64,000 nucleotides of DNA from assembly GCF_009728735.1 (NCBI RefSeq), contig NZ_CP024636.1, positions 639,686 to 703,685 on the forward strand, read 5' to 3'. Source of the DNA: Pantoea phytobeneficialis. GTDB taxonomy: Bacteria; Pseudomonadota; Gammaproteobacteria; Enterobacterales; Enterobacteriaceae. The notes beneath the pieces were generated by a model. The model saw nothing but the letters and a program-made list of their open reading frames with translations. It was not told where the DNA came from and did no database searches. Below are positions 1 to 8,055 of the stretch, piece after piece (the stretch's first letter is position 1; each line of letters starts with the position of its first letter). The translations under genes were made by a program, and so were the position numbers.

Positions 1-233
1 ACGACTTCTCCGCCTGAGGTCACGGCGGTCAGTGAGCCGTCTTCATATTGCCTGCGCCACTTGAAGATCTGATTAGCATTGATACCGTGCAGTCGTGCGA
101 CGTGAGACACGGTCATGCCCGGTTCCATAGTCTGCTGAATAATGGCAATTTTTTCCTGCGGAGTACGACGCCGACGTCGCTCAGGTCCTGATAACACTTC
201 AACCATCTTATTATTCTGACTGGTGTTAAACAT
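1..233 (-). CDS. IS2-type transposase OrfA (3' part outside window)
   Basis: This is the N-terminal 77 residues of an InsC/OrfA-type helix-turn-helix protein that binds the ends of IS3-family elements. The protein begins [14 protein letters not shown]; an internal Met at 206 is an alternative start. An Arg-rich stretch ([11 protein letters not shown]) leads into the HTH ([20 protein letters not shown]), and the sequence follows IS2 OrfA closely. IS66-family TnpA proteins share this fold, but the terminal sequence beside it fits IS2. In IS2 the active transposase is made by a programmed frameshift into orfB, which lies beyond the window edge. Confidence 0.75.
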   Translation of the reverse strand, partial: MFNTSQNNKMVEVLSGPERRRRRTPQEKIAIIQQTMEPGMTVSHVARLHGINANQIFKWRRQYEDGSLTAVTSGGEV

Positions 234-297
234 AGTTCCAAGACTACCTCTTATTTTAAGAGAGGCGAAGTGTCTGGTGATCTAAGGGGCTAATCTA
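1..297 (-). mobile_element. IS3-family (IS2 group) insertion sequence, left end only
   Basis: The first 297 bases carry the start of orfA and the terminal end of an IS2-type element that runs off the left edge of the window. The tip, read on the minus strand, begins TAGATTAGCCCC and is followed by a region resembling the IS2 left end (TAGACTGGCCCC). The orfB transposase and the other end lie outside the window, so completeness cannot be judged. No target-site duplication can be checked. Confidence 0.75.
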
Positions 298-756
298 TCC
301 GCTCAACGCTCTCCAGCGCAATGAACGTGCAGGAGCATTCCAGATTCCGGCACTGATACCAGGTGTGCTTCACAACGGGGCTTCATAGGCACTGGTGCGT
401 TCAGGGCCATTATGCGCTCTCCGTCAGTCTGCTGAGGTGCTGCTGAAGGCGCAGGTGTTGTGCGGACTTGTAGCTGCCCTTGTAACTAAACGCGACAACC
501 GTAAGAACCACGCTCGTAGGTTTCTGGCAACATCTGAATGGGAAGTCTGGCTGGAATAGAAGAAGGCCGAGGCGGTGGAGTTGACAATGGTCGCAGAGGC
601 TAGGAAATTTATCTGAGTTCAGCTAAATACAAAGGGGCTGGCATGCCCCTTCTCCTGCCATACTATTTTGCACTGCTGTGATTGGACGCATTGCAATTTG
701 CAAATTTAAAAAAATGGAGCCAGTGCTAGGTTCCATCAATTCTTGCTCTTTTTACT
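298..756. other. gene-poor stretch beside the IS, with a degenerate ORF and a hairpin
   Basis: No convincing gene is present. A 54-codon plus-strand ORF at 395-559 (GTG start, ending in WEVWLE) has no usable ribosome site and no recognisable family; it may be a relic. At 632-651 there is a 7-bp hairpin (AAGGGGC, loop TGGCAT, GCCCCTT) that could terminate transcription, although the T tract is poor. The rest looks like decayed island DNA. Confidence 0.4.
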
Positions 757-3243
757 TCAAGTATGTGGACCGAGGAATCGATCACCATTCAGATGGATCA
801 TATGAGTAGGTGCATCTGCAACCCAAACTTCTGTTTCCCACGATAGATCCATAAGGTATTTAGCCATTACTTTACGGTCAGGAAACGCCGTAACATAAAC
901 CAATCCGGGTTTTGCATTCGCAAATAATTTTGCTAATTCACCATGGCGTTTTCCGTCAACTGGTCCATGAGAGGTGACTGACTCGATTAGCAGTAACCAA
1001 TTACGTTCTTCCCAATAGAGAACAACATCTGGCAGTTTTCCTTTGCGGTTAACTGTTACTCCCAGCTCAGCAAGCCGTTCCTTGCGGAAATGATCTTCTT
1101 TCGCTCCAGTGTCGCCGATATATATCACTTCGGCTTCTGGGGCGAAGCGAGGACCAAACTCAACAATGATATCCTTGATTAACTGACTGTGGGCACCAGG
1201 GCTTAAGGTGAGATCCGTTCCGTCGTTCAGCTTCAAAGGGATCATTTCCATTTTTCTTGCCATTGCATACTGTTCAACCAAGGTGGATATGTTTCCCATA
1301 TGCCCTTTGAGTGACTCATCCCATTCAGGAGTACCATACGTTAGCAGCACGGAATGCAATTCAGGTGCTATTTGGTAGCAGGCTTTGGGAGAATTAACCG
1401 CCCGGTTGGGTTCATCAGGGTTGTATAAAGCAACTCCACCATCACAAAATTGATGGAGTGTTTGTCGGCGGAATGTTTCACGAGTATTAGGGGCATATTC
1501 TTTACCGTATACGTCCCTACACCAATCCATGATCGGAGTGACACCTATCATTGGCCGTTGTATTTTTGACCAACATCCATCAGGGTGAAGGTCAAGAAGC
1601 GCGAGTAAGGTCAGTGCTGAACGTTCATTTATCTGAGGGCGTGGCATCCCCAACAAACGTAATATCTCAAGAGATTGTTCAATTTTTTCTTGAGCTTTTA
1701 GTGGATCAGTCGTTTTTCCTTCTGTCATCAGATCTAATTCCCTATTTATTATTTCATCTATTTGGTTCTGACTAAGTACTTCACTGTCTAACTCACTGCC
1801 TATTTTCCGCAAAATTTCCAGTGGCGGATAGTGGATCGACCTTAGGTCTGAGGCATTTATTTGAGTGTGCCCACCAAATTGGCGATAATATTTGTCCAAC
1901 AAAGTGCAGTTCAAATAAACATAAAGCCCACGGGCAAGATCTGCGTCCATACCAACTTTTTTAATATGAAATACATTGGTTTTATTTTCAAAACCGATTA
2001 AATCACCTGGAAGAGATGAGTCATACAAAGTTGCTACGATTCGACGTTTTTCTTCTTTACTGCTAAATCTTTTAATGATCAGAAAGTAGCCCTCATTTTT
2101 CCAAAGCCATGGGCGTGATGAATCTGAAACCCTTATAGCATTTGGCTTTTTTCCGTCGAGGGGCCAATGAACTTTCCCGTTTAAATGCTGAGGGAAAAGA
2201 AGCGGAACGGATTCTGCATCTAAAGTTTCGCGCAAGTCGTCTCGAAGTCGAAAGTTAACGACAGGTCCTGTACTGACCTGAATTTTTAGATCGTCTAATG
2301 TTGATGTGAATGGGGACAATCTTTCAACAATGTCCTGTTCACGCGGGCTTGCTGCGATATGTATGAACTTCTGTTTATCCGTAGAGTTTACTATTTTGTC
2401 GATCGAAACCTGACGCTGTGTCATGTCGGTAGCTGTTATTTGCCCGGTTTCTTCATCAAGATGAAAATCAGATGTTGGACTTGAGGTGATCGTAACTTCG
2501 CCTTGAGATACACCTTTGATGCAGTGAATGATAATATTTTCTTGAAGAACCTCATCTTCTGCAAAAGCAGTCTTTCGAGAGTCAAAAATGTGAATTTTCT
2601 TGATGGATGTTTCAGAAAGTAATTGTTCCCGGAAAGGTTGATAGTACGGGCCATTACAGAAAGAACGAGGAATGATTGCTACTAATTCCCCACCTGATTT
2701 CAACTGTTTTAACGCTAAAGCAACAAACCCCGAATATAAATTGACGGTTTCTATTCCTGCGTTGCTCATGGAGATTCTGTGAGGGCTGGAGGATAGAATT
2801 TTTTTGTATGGGGGATTCATGATTACATGACTGTACGTTTCAATCTCTTCCGGGTCGAAAAGGTTTTTTATGCGCAGGCTTGTTTCAATTATGTAGTCCT
2901 TGGTGTTGATTTTATGTGAAAATTTTTCCCCAAACTCATTTGCACATGATTTTAGTGTTTTATCCAAAAATGGCAGCATCACCTCTTCAATGTCATAGAC
3001 ATCGAGCTCTATTTTTTCAACTCCCAAGGACAAAGCTCGATCTACGAATGCAGCCGAAAGTGATCCCACTCCACATCCAGGATCAAGTAACTTAACGTCA
3101 CTTTCGATGTTGTCGAACAGACTTGCCATGAACAGACAAATCGGGCCTGGAGTCATAAATTGGCCTAGTGCTGATTTGGTCTTTGGGTTGAGTAGCTTAT
3201 TCGCTTCTTTTCTATTCTGTTCAGCCAATTCCAAAAGACGCAT
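757..3243 (-). CDS. fused type II restriction-modification enzyme: N6-adenine methylase plus PstI/BsuBI-type endonuclease
   Basis: An 828-residue protein that appears to combine both activities of a type II system. Residues 1 to about 520 are an Eco57I-like adenine methyltransferase: the AdoMet-binding motif LDPGCGVGSL is at 53-62 and the catalytic NPPY is at 143-146. From about 530 to the end it matches the BsuBI/PstI endonuclease layout: a winged-helix region (about 535-660) and then a PD-(D/E)XK-type core with PDVVLY (D739), LLLIES (E754), SHGPV and a GLVYVTAFPD strand. In PstI and BsuBI the methylase and nuclease are separate proteins. By family the target could be CTGCAG, but that is inference. 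The gene is AT-richer than the core chromosome and stands alone on the island. A sequencing frameshift is not needed to explain the fusion, since the frame is open throughout. Confidence 0.85.
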   Translation of the reverse strand: MRLLELAEQNRKEANKLLNPKTKSALGQFMTPGPICLFMASLFDNIESDVKLLDPGCGVGSLSAAFVDRALSLGVEKIELDVYDIEEVMLPFLDKTLKSCANEFGEKFSHKINTKDYIIETSLRIKNLFDPEEIETYSHVIMNPPYKKILSSSPHRISMSNAGIETVNLYSGFVALALKQLKSGGELVAIIPRSFCNGPYYQPFREQLLSETSIKKIHIFDSRKTAFAEDEVLQENIIIHCIKGVSQGEVTITSSPTSDFHLDEETGQITATDMTQRQVSIDKIVNSTDKQKFIHIAASPREQDIVERLSPFTSTLDDLKIQVSTGPVVNFRLRDDLRETLDAESVPLLFPQHLNGKVHWPLDGKKPNAIRVSDSSRPWLWKNEGYFLIIKRFSSKEEKRRIVATLYDSSLPGDLIGFENKTNVFHIKKVGMDADLARGLYVYLNCTLLDKYYRQFGGHTQINASDLRSIHYPPLEILRKIGSELDSEVLSQNQIDEIINRELDLMTEGKTTDPLKAQEKIEQSLEILRLLGMPRPQINERSALTLLALLDLHPDGCWSKIQRPMIGVTPIMDWCRDVYGKEYAPNTRETFRRQTLHQFCDGGVALYNPDEPNRAVNSPKACYQIAPELHSVLLTYGTPEWDESLKGHMGNISTLVEQYAMARKMEMIPLKLNDGTDLTLSPGAHSQLIKDIIVEFGPRFAPEAEVIYIGDTGAKEDHFRKERLAELGVTVNRKGKLPDVVLYWEERNWLLLIESVTSHGPVDGKRHGELAKLFANAKPGLVYVTAFPDRKVMAKYLMDLSWETEVWVADAPTHMIHLNGDRFLGPHT

Positions 3244-3421
3244 CGTATTTCCACTCAGTCGCTAAAAAATCAAAACTGCGTTTTGTTCTTTTTCATCAAA
3301 GTTGATCCCAAGAATCAGAAACGCGTCACAAGGGGACAATATTACTACAAATGGCTAGGGGAAAAAGGTATAGCGTGAACGTAACGGTTCATCACACTGA
3401 CAAGTGGGGCAACTTTCTCCA

Positions 3422-3649
3422 TTAGTCTGAGTCCTCTATGTCGAAGATTTTAACAAAGAGGGGAGAATACTTGCTTTGTGTGACATAGCTGAATGAGTAA
3501 ATGGAATTCTCATATTGGCAAAGCGTTTTGCCGTTGGCTATCTACTCTTGGTTAGTGAGTTGCGTCTTGATGCGGCCTGCGTGTGACGCCAATGATAGGG
3601 AAGCAAGCAGGGACAATACAGTTAAAACTGTTGCTGTACGTTTTTTCAT
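3422..3649 (-). pseudogene. small secreted protein gene interrupted by an amber codon
   Basis: Starting at MKKRTATVLTVLSL (3649), the frame encodes a clear signal peptide with cleavage after SLASHA. It then meets TAG at codon 36 (3542-3544) and continues in the same frame for 39 more residues (IANGKTLCQYENSIYSFSYV...) to TAA at 3422. A GGGGAGG ribosome site lies upstream of the start. The post-stop part has the look of a real small periplasmic protein (NGKTLCQYEN), so one base change (for example TGG to TAG) probably broke the gene. An alternative is a genuine 35-residue secreted peptide. I do not recognise the family with certainty. Confidence 0.5.
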
Positions 3650-4160
3650 CTTTACCATTCCTCCCCTGAGAGAAAGCTCTTTTGATACTGTGTCAGCAGT
3701 CTCCTGCGTTAACCCGGTATAGAACAGTGTTTAGGCCTGGTTTGCTTGCACCGACAGTTTTGTGATGTGTTCCAGTGGTGTGACGTTCTCGAATAAGATC
3801 CGACCCTTGCTTTTGCGTGGAGTATGGCCCCCACATCTTGGAACCTGCATGGCGTCTGGACCTTCCGTACTAAGTCAAAACCGCGTTTTGTGAAACTTAC
3901 TGACCCTTCATCCTCAGATCGGACATGCTGAATATGTATGATCCTAATTAAGGGCAGTCTTTGGCTTCTTCCCGGCGCCACCACAATAGAATGCATAGCC
4001 GGAGTAATAGTGACCTCGTGAAATTTCCCTGTCTTCTCCTGCTTGATTGCAACAGGCTGCCGATTTTTCTGGGTTAATTACTAACTATTTTTAATACTTC
4101 TTTTTTTATTTTCCCTATGTTTTGCTAGAGTCTTTCCAGGCATGAGATAAGGAACCGAAA
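3650..4160. other. gene-free AT-rich stretch upstream of the toxin-like gene
   Basis: About 500 bases without a convincing gene. The ORFs present (for example 3709-3996 on the minus strand) have no recognisable domain and no ribosome site. The last 80 bases (about 4080-4150) are very T-rich and probably contain the promoter for the gene at 4161. A ribosome site (ATAAGGA) lies just before that ATG. Confidence 0.4.
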
Positions 4161-4883
4161 ATGGATACTTCCCTTTTAAACTCAGTAAACAGCCAGGGAC
4201 GTGAGCAGTTTGAATCTGCCGTGAATGCGCTTCAGGGAGACATATCAGCAGCCGCTGCACGCCTGCTAATTGATCCCCGTTTGCGTCTGGAGTATTCGAA
4301 ACGCATTAAAGAGATGGCTGAAGATCTCCGCTCAAGAGCAAACATTGGTCTTATTAGCTGGGAACAGGCAGCGCAGCAGGCGCAGGAAACACGCAATCTG
4401 ATCATGGATCTGGTCAGAACGCGTAGTACCCCGCTCGGACGGGCCATGGCTCAGCAGATGAAGTCTTCGGGGAAAACGCTCAATGAATTAGTGGCTAAGA
4501 AAGCCATTTCCCTGTTCGGGCCACGTACTAATTTCAATACGCTTTCCCAGGCTCAGAAAAATCAGGTCTATGCCAGCATTGTTGAATCTGCGGGTAAATC
4601 AAATCCACAGGTTAATCTGAGAATGCTCAAGCTCTCCCGGATAGGGAAGGGGCTTGTGGTCCTTTCAATTGCCGTGTCCCTCTACGAAATTTATACCTCT
4701 GATAATAAGGTCGCAGAAACTGGACGCCAGCTGGCTATCAATGGTGCTGGTATTGCAGGTGGAGCCGCAGGAGGCATGGTGGCGGGGCTGGTGTGTGGTC
4801 CGGGAGCACCTGTTTGTGTTCTCATCGGTGGATTTATCGGTGGTGCACTTGCTGCATGGGAAATGGGATATTTTTGGAGGTAA
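4161..4883 (+). CDS. putative membrane-inserting toxin/effector with glycine-zipper C terminus
   Basis: A 240-residue protein with no signal peptide. Residues 1-155 are polar and helical (Ala/Gln/Arg-rich). A hydrophobic segment follows at about 165-183 (GKGLVVLSIAVSLYEIY), and then a long Gly/Ala-rich double hairpin (about 194-236: AGIAGGAAGGMVAGLV, VCVLIGGFIGGALAAW) typical of glycine zippers in pore-forming or membrane-disrupting proteins. The next gene starts 2 bp after the stop with its own strong ribosome site, as in effector-immunity pairs. Pore-forming type VI effectors such as Ssp6 are of similar size and plan, but I cannot show homology. No secretion genes (VgrG, Hcp, PAAR, Rhs) are in view, so the delivery route is unknown. 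It could instead be a harmless membrane protein. Confidence 0.5.
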   Translation: MDTSLLNSVNSQGREQFESAVNALQGDISAAAARLLIDPRLRLEYSKRIKEMAEDLRSRANIGLISWEQAAQQAQETRNLIMDLVRTRSTPLGRAMAQQMKSSGKTLNELVAKKAISLFGPRTNFNTLSQAQKNQVYASIVESAGKSNPQVNLRMLKLSRIGKGLVVLSIAVSLYEIYTSDNKVAETGRQLAINGAGIAGGAAGGMVAGLVCGPGAPVCVLIGGFIGGALAAWEMGYFWR

Positions 4884-4885
4884 TC

Positions 4886-5353
4886 ATGCAACAGCTCAGC
4901 ACATTATCCCTGGTCGAACTTTCCGGGCAAACCGAGTTTTCGCAGGCGCGTTCAGAGGTTTATTTTGACGGTAAACCATCCGGCATAGTGGTGCCCGGAA
5001 AGCTACTGGAAGCGGCTTTCAGGGTTGATGAGGATCGCTATTTGATCTTTACCACCGATGACGTTCTGTTCGAAGAATCGCTGACAATTACCCTGATAAG
5101 CCGTGAGCAGTGCGTTATTGAGATTGCCCATCTTGGCGGAGAATACGCTTCGGGTACATTTGAAAATGCCTCCGCAGATAAAGAGAGTGTTCATTTTCAG
5201 TTCATAGATGATGTCAGATGGACCGTAAAAATTTCCAGATCACCGCATTTGCGCATTCCTTTCCTGTCTGATCCGCGCGGCGTGAAACGTCCTTCTGGAT
5301 TAAAAACCTATATGACTTTTTCGACAGACCCTATTTCGGAAAGTGTTAAATGA
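4886..5353 (+). CDS. putative immunity protein paired with the upstream toxin-like gene
   Basis: A 155-residue soluble, acidic protein of predicted mostly beta structure, with no signal peptide, membrane segment or family I recognise. The start at 4886 is chosen because GGAGG at 4876-4880 sits 5 bases upstream; longer in-frame starts overlap the previous gene. Tight coupling to a small glycine-zipper protein, and the absence of any enzyme motif, point to a cognate immunity or antitoxin role. Immunity to an inner-membrane pore would usually be membrane-bound, so a soluble protein would have to act by binding the toxin in the cytoplasm. The function is inferred from gene arrangement only. Confidence 0.5.
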   Translation: MQQLSTLSLVELSGQTEFSQARSEVYFDGKPSGIVVPGKLLEAAFRVDEDRYLIFTTDDVLFEESLTITLISREQCVIEIAHLGGEYASGTFENASADKESVHFQFIDDVRWTVKISRSPHLRIPFLSDPRGVKRPSGLKTYMTFSTDPISESVK

Positions 5354-5364
5354 AAACGAGAATG

Positions 5365-5384
5365 CCAACATCGCTGGATGTTGG
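5365..5384 (+). terminator. hairpin after the toxin/immunity-like pair
   Basis: An 8-bp perfect stem (CCAACATC, loop GCTG, GATGTTGG) begins 11 bases after the stop codon. No T tract follows, so it may act as an mRNA 3' end stabiliser rather than a strong terminator. Confidence 0.4.
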
Positions 5385-5563
5385 GTTCGGTGCCGTCATA
5401 CGGAACCAAACTGGCTATTAGTTAGGGCGTCTATGAGGTAGGTTAAAAAGCAACTTTATCGAGTAGTCTCAGCCTTATATGCAAAATCATTTGGGGGCAC
5501 AAAAAGGGGCATAATAATATTTGTTAATTTATTTTTTGTTTAAAATTAACGAGTTAAATGTAG

Positions 5564-5586
5564 TTTCGAGTCCGGCCTTCGCACCA
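5564..5586 (+). other. attachment-site scar: 3' end of a tRNA-Leu gene
   Basis: TTCGAGTCCGGCCTTCGCA followed by CCA is the T-loop, 3' T-stem and 3' acceptor strand of a tRNA ending in CCA. The matching 5' half is absent: the left T-stem (expected GCCGG) is replaced by unrelated AT-rich sequence. The T-arm GGTTCGAGTCCGGCC is that of the leuX-type tRNA-Leu(CAA), a common island integration site. The fragment is therefore the distal att repeat left when an element integrated into that tRNA gene; the intact tRNA should lie to the left of the window. Confidence 0.75.
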
Positions 5587-5599
5587 TGATGAAGAAATT

Positions 5600-5625
5600 A
5601 AGTCGCTTAAGAGCGGCTTTTTTTG
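5600..5625 (+). terminator. tRNA terminator retained after the att scar
   Basis: A stem AGTCGCT, loop TAAG, AGCGGCT (one G-T pair) is followed by seven T residues. It lies 14 bases after the CCA of the tRNA fragment, which is where the original tRNA gene's rho-independent terminator would sit. This supports reading the fragment as a displaced tRNA end. Confidence 0.75.
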
Positions 5626-5721
5626 TGTCTGAAATCCATTCAACCGAATGTCGTAGCATTCCCCCCAAACACCCACTAGCATTCCCACCATATCCCCTAA
5701 ACCCACCACCCAGGCCACCGC

Positions 5722-6678
5722 ATGCTAACTCGCTCCCTCACCCGTGACTGGCGCATCCCCATCGCAGCACTCCTCACCCTGACATTGCTGCTGATCACCA
5801 CCACGCTCTACACCCACTGGCCCGCATTCCTGCAATGGAGTCTCGCCACGCAAATCTCGCTGCACCGCAGGCTGGTGACGTACCTGCTGCAACTCAACAG
5901 CCACGACTACACCGGTGGGATATGGTTGTTAGGCGGCGCATTTATTTACGGCGTACTGCACGCTATCGGGCCGGGGCATGGCAAATTTATCGTCACCACC
6001 TATCTCAGCACCAACAAAGAAAGCCAGCTGGCGGCGCGCGTGGTGCCGTTTCTTGGCAGCCTGATGCAGGGCATCTGTGCCATTTTGTTTGTCTATATCC
6101 TGGCAGTCGGTTTTAACCTGGCGGCTGGCGATCTCAGTACCAGCCGTTGGTATGTGGAAAAAGTCAGCGCGCTGCTGATTGGCGCGTTTGGTGCGTTTGT
6201 TATCTGGCAGACGTTGTACCAGCAGCGACCACGAAAAATAGCCATCAGTACGATCAAACCGCTGCATCAGCACCCGGAACAATGCGGTTGTGGGCATCAC
6301 GGTGTCGGCGCGGATTTAACCCACGCAGACTGGAAAACCCGCCTCGGCGTGGTGCTGGCGATTGGTGCGCGGCCATGCAGCGGTGCGATTATGATTCTGC
6401 TGTTTTCCAATACGCTGGGGATTGTCAGTTGGGGGATCGCCGCTGTGATGACGATGTCATTGGGGACGGCACTGTCCATCCTGGGGTTGTCGCTGGCGGT
6501 GCGTTATGCGCGCCATCGTACCGTGACCTTCTTCAGTCGTGACAACGAAAACTATCGCTGGTTGATTCCGGCGGTACGGATCGCGGGCGGTGTGATTATC
6601 ATCCTTTTTGCCACCGTGCTGTTCCTCACCGTTATCCCGGTCAGCGCCAACGGGGATTATATCGCCGCCGGGTGCTAG
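5722..6678 (+). CDS. NicO-family nickel/cobalt efflux transporter (RcnA/ZevB-like)
   Basis: A 318-residue inner-membrane protein of the NicO family, which exports Ni2+ or Co2+ (or, in ZevB-type members, supports zinc uptake). It has an N-terminal membrane segment, the hallmark HAIGPGHGK motif at about residues 80-88, a cytoplasmic His-rich loop (HQHPEQCGCGHHG, about 183-195), and a second signature GARPCSGA (about 215-222), with about six membrane segments in all. It is the first chromosomal gene after the island scar. Related genes often follow a DUF1007 gene, which is absent here, so island insertion may have changed its upstream context. The ribosome site is weak. Substrate preference cannot be settled from sequence. 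Confidence 0.85.
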   Translation: MLTRSLTRDWRIPIAALLTLTLLLITTTLYTHWPAFLQWSLATQISLHRRLVTYLLQLNSHDYTGGIWLLGGAFIYGVLHAIGPGHGKFIVTTYLSTNKESQLAARVVPFLGSLMQGICAILFVYILAVGFNLAAGDLSTSRWYVEKVSALLIGAFGAFVIWQTLYQQRPRKIAISTIKPLHQHPEQCGCGHHGVGADLTHADWKTRLGVVLAIGARPCSGAIMILLFSNTLGIVSWGIAAVMTMSLGTALSILGLSLAVRYARHRTVTFFSRDNENYRWLIPAVRIAGGVIIILFATVLFLTVIPVSANGDYIAAGC

Positions 6679-6748
6679 CCAAACTCAGCAAGATCCGTCA
6701 GGCCAAACGCGCCACCGCTCAGGCATAGTTAATGGCAAGGAGAATGCC

Positions 6749-7618
6749 ATGCCCGTCAACAAAACTGAGGTTTACCATCAGCGCTTTAACAAGGTGTTTG
6801 ATTATATCGATCAACACCTTGACGATCCGCTGCTGCTGGAACAACTGAGCGAAGTCGCCCATTTTTCGCCCTACCATTTCCACCGGCAATTTACCGGTTA
6901 CTGCGGTGTCGCGCCGGGGCGCTACATTCAGTTGATGCGTCTGAAACGTGCGTCATACCGGCTGGCATTCAATCCGTCCGAGAAGATTATCGATATTGCG
7001 CTGGATGCAGGCTTTCAGCATGCGGAGTCGTTCAGTCGTGCGTTCAAGCAGATTTTTGCGATGACGCCGAGTGAATTTCGTCAGCAGCCCGCCTGGGTCA
7101 GTTGGCACCAGCGTATGCCGCAGTTACAGACCAAACGGAGAGAAACGATGCCGGTCACTATCATCAATTTTCCCGCCACCCAGGTGGCGATGTTGTCACA
7201 TTACGGCCAGCCCGAACGCATTATGGAGACGGCGGCGCGTTTTATCACCTGGCGCAAAACCACCGGCTTATCACCGATTGTCAGCAGCCAGACATTTGGC
7301 ATTGCCCACCATGACCCGGCCAGCACCCCCGCAGAGATATTCAGCTTTGATATCTGCGGCTCGATAACAGCCCCAATCCCGGAAGACAATGCGTTTGGTG
7401 TGGTCAATGCGCTTATCCCCGCCGGTCGCTGTGCGCTGTTGCGTCATCATGGTTCGCACGATGCCATTGCCGCAAGCGCGCGCAGGCTTTATAGCGACTG
7501 GCTGCCAGCCAACGGTGAGGAGCTGCGAGATTTTCCACTGTTCTTTCATTATCAGAACTTTATTCACGATGTGCCGGAACACCAACTGATCACTGACATC
7601 TATCTGCCATTGAAATAG
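6749..7618 (+). CDS. AraC-family regulator with GyrI-like effector domain
   Basis: A 289-residue transcription regulator. Two helix-turn-helix motifs of the AraC/XylS domain occupy residues about 10-110 (LEQLSEVAHFSPYHFHRQF and IIDIALDAGFQHAESFSRAF). A GyrI-like small-molecule-binding domain fills about 130-289 (DICGSITAPIPE, the YSDWLP region and a DIYLPLK end). This is the same order as Rob and related multidrug-sensing regulators. The start at 6749 follows AAGGAGA with 5-base spacing; a longer in-frame start would overlap the NicO gene. Its target is unknown. Confidence 0.85.
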   Translation: MPVNKTEVYHQRFNKVFDYIDQHLDDPLLLEQLSEVAHFSPYHFHRQFTGYCGVAPGRYIQLMRLKRASYRLAFNPSEKIIDIALDAGFQHAESFSRAFKQIFAMTPSEFRQQPAWVSWHQRMPQLQTKRRETMPVTIINFPATQVAMLSHYGQPERIMETAARFITWRKTTGLSPIVSSQTFGIAHHDPASTPAEIFSFDICGSITAPIPEDNAFGVVNALIPAGRCALLRHHGSHDAIAASARRLYSDWLPANGEELRDFPLFFHYQNFIHDVPEHQLITDIYLPLK

Positions 7619-7619
7619 C

Positions 7620-7655
7620 AGAAACTCCCGACAGCGTTTGCTGGCGGGAGTTTCT
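7620..7655 (+). terminator. terminator after the AraC-type regulator
   Basis: An 11-bp perfect stem (AGAAACTCCCG pairing with CGGGAGTTTCT) encloses a loop of about 14 bases, starting directly at the stop codon. The strong stem without a long T run probably ends the regulator transcript. Confidence 0.65.
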
Positions 7656-7725
7656 CGACACAGCGCGCCCATATCGTGGCAGAATAGCCGCCCGACCCAT
7701 CAGAATCGTGCAAGAGAGAGACGAT

Positions 7726-8055
7726 ATGTCAGGTGATATCGAGCAGCGCATCTATGAACTTGTCCGTCGTTATGATGGCGTTTATCTGTTTAAGCAAAAA
7801 ACGCTGTCGCCGCAGATTGATATCGATAGCGATCTCAATTTTGACGCCGATGAAGCGGCCGCGCTGATGGAGGAGTTTTTCTCCGAGTTCAACGTGGCGC
7901 GCGGTACCTTTTCTATCGCGGCCTACTATCCTCCTGAACCATCGCTGGGCGCGATCCTCAATCCTTTCAACAAACGCCAGGTACCGGTGGTGCCGGATTT
8001 CACGTTGGGTATGTTGATTGAATCGGCTAAGGCCGGGCGCTGGTTGTATGAATAA
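7726..8055 (+). CDS. DUF1493 family protein (acyl-carrier-protein-like)
   Basis: A 109-residue acidic protein of the DUF1493 family, thought to resemble acyl carrier proteins in size and charge. The start at 7726 (MSGDIEQRIYELVRRY) is preferred because AGAGAGA precedes it; the upstream GTG at 7708 lacks a ribosome site. Visible landmarks are the acidic stretch IDIDSDLNFDADEAAALMEEFF (about residues 31-52) and the C-terminal FTLGMLIESAKAGRW that is typical of the family. It is a single-gene unit between two terminators or convergent genes. Its function is unknown. Confidence 0.75.
   Translation: MSGDIEQRIYELVRRYDGVYLFKQKTLSPQIDIDSDLNFDADEAAALMEEFFSEFNVARGTFSIAAYYPPEPSLGAILNPFNKRQVPVVPDFTLGMLIESAKAGRWLYE

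Larger units (their letters stand above)
5385..5721. other. island-chromosome junction region
   Basis: This stretch contains no gene. Its left part (to about 5563) is AT-rich with runs such as GGGGGCACAAAAAGGGGC and TTAATTTATTTTTTG, of the kind found around integrase attachment sites. Its right part holds the tRNA-derived attachment core and terminator listed separately. About 100 bases of ordinary chromosome follow before the NicO gene. Confidence 0.5.

Noticed and set aside
3709..3996. 95-codon minus-strand ORF before the toxin-like gene
   Set aside because: No ribosome site, no recognisable domain, and a composition unlike a coding frame; treated as non-coding.
4691..4968. Overlapping ORFs on both strands within the toxin and immunity-like genes
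   Set aside because: They lack ribosome sites and are shadows of the main frames.
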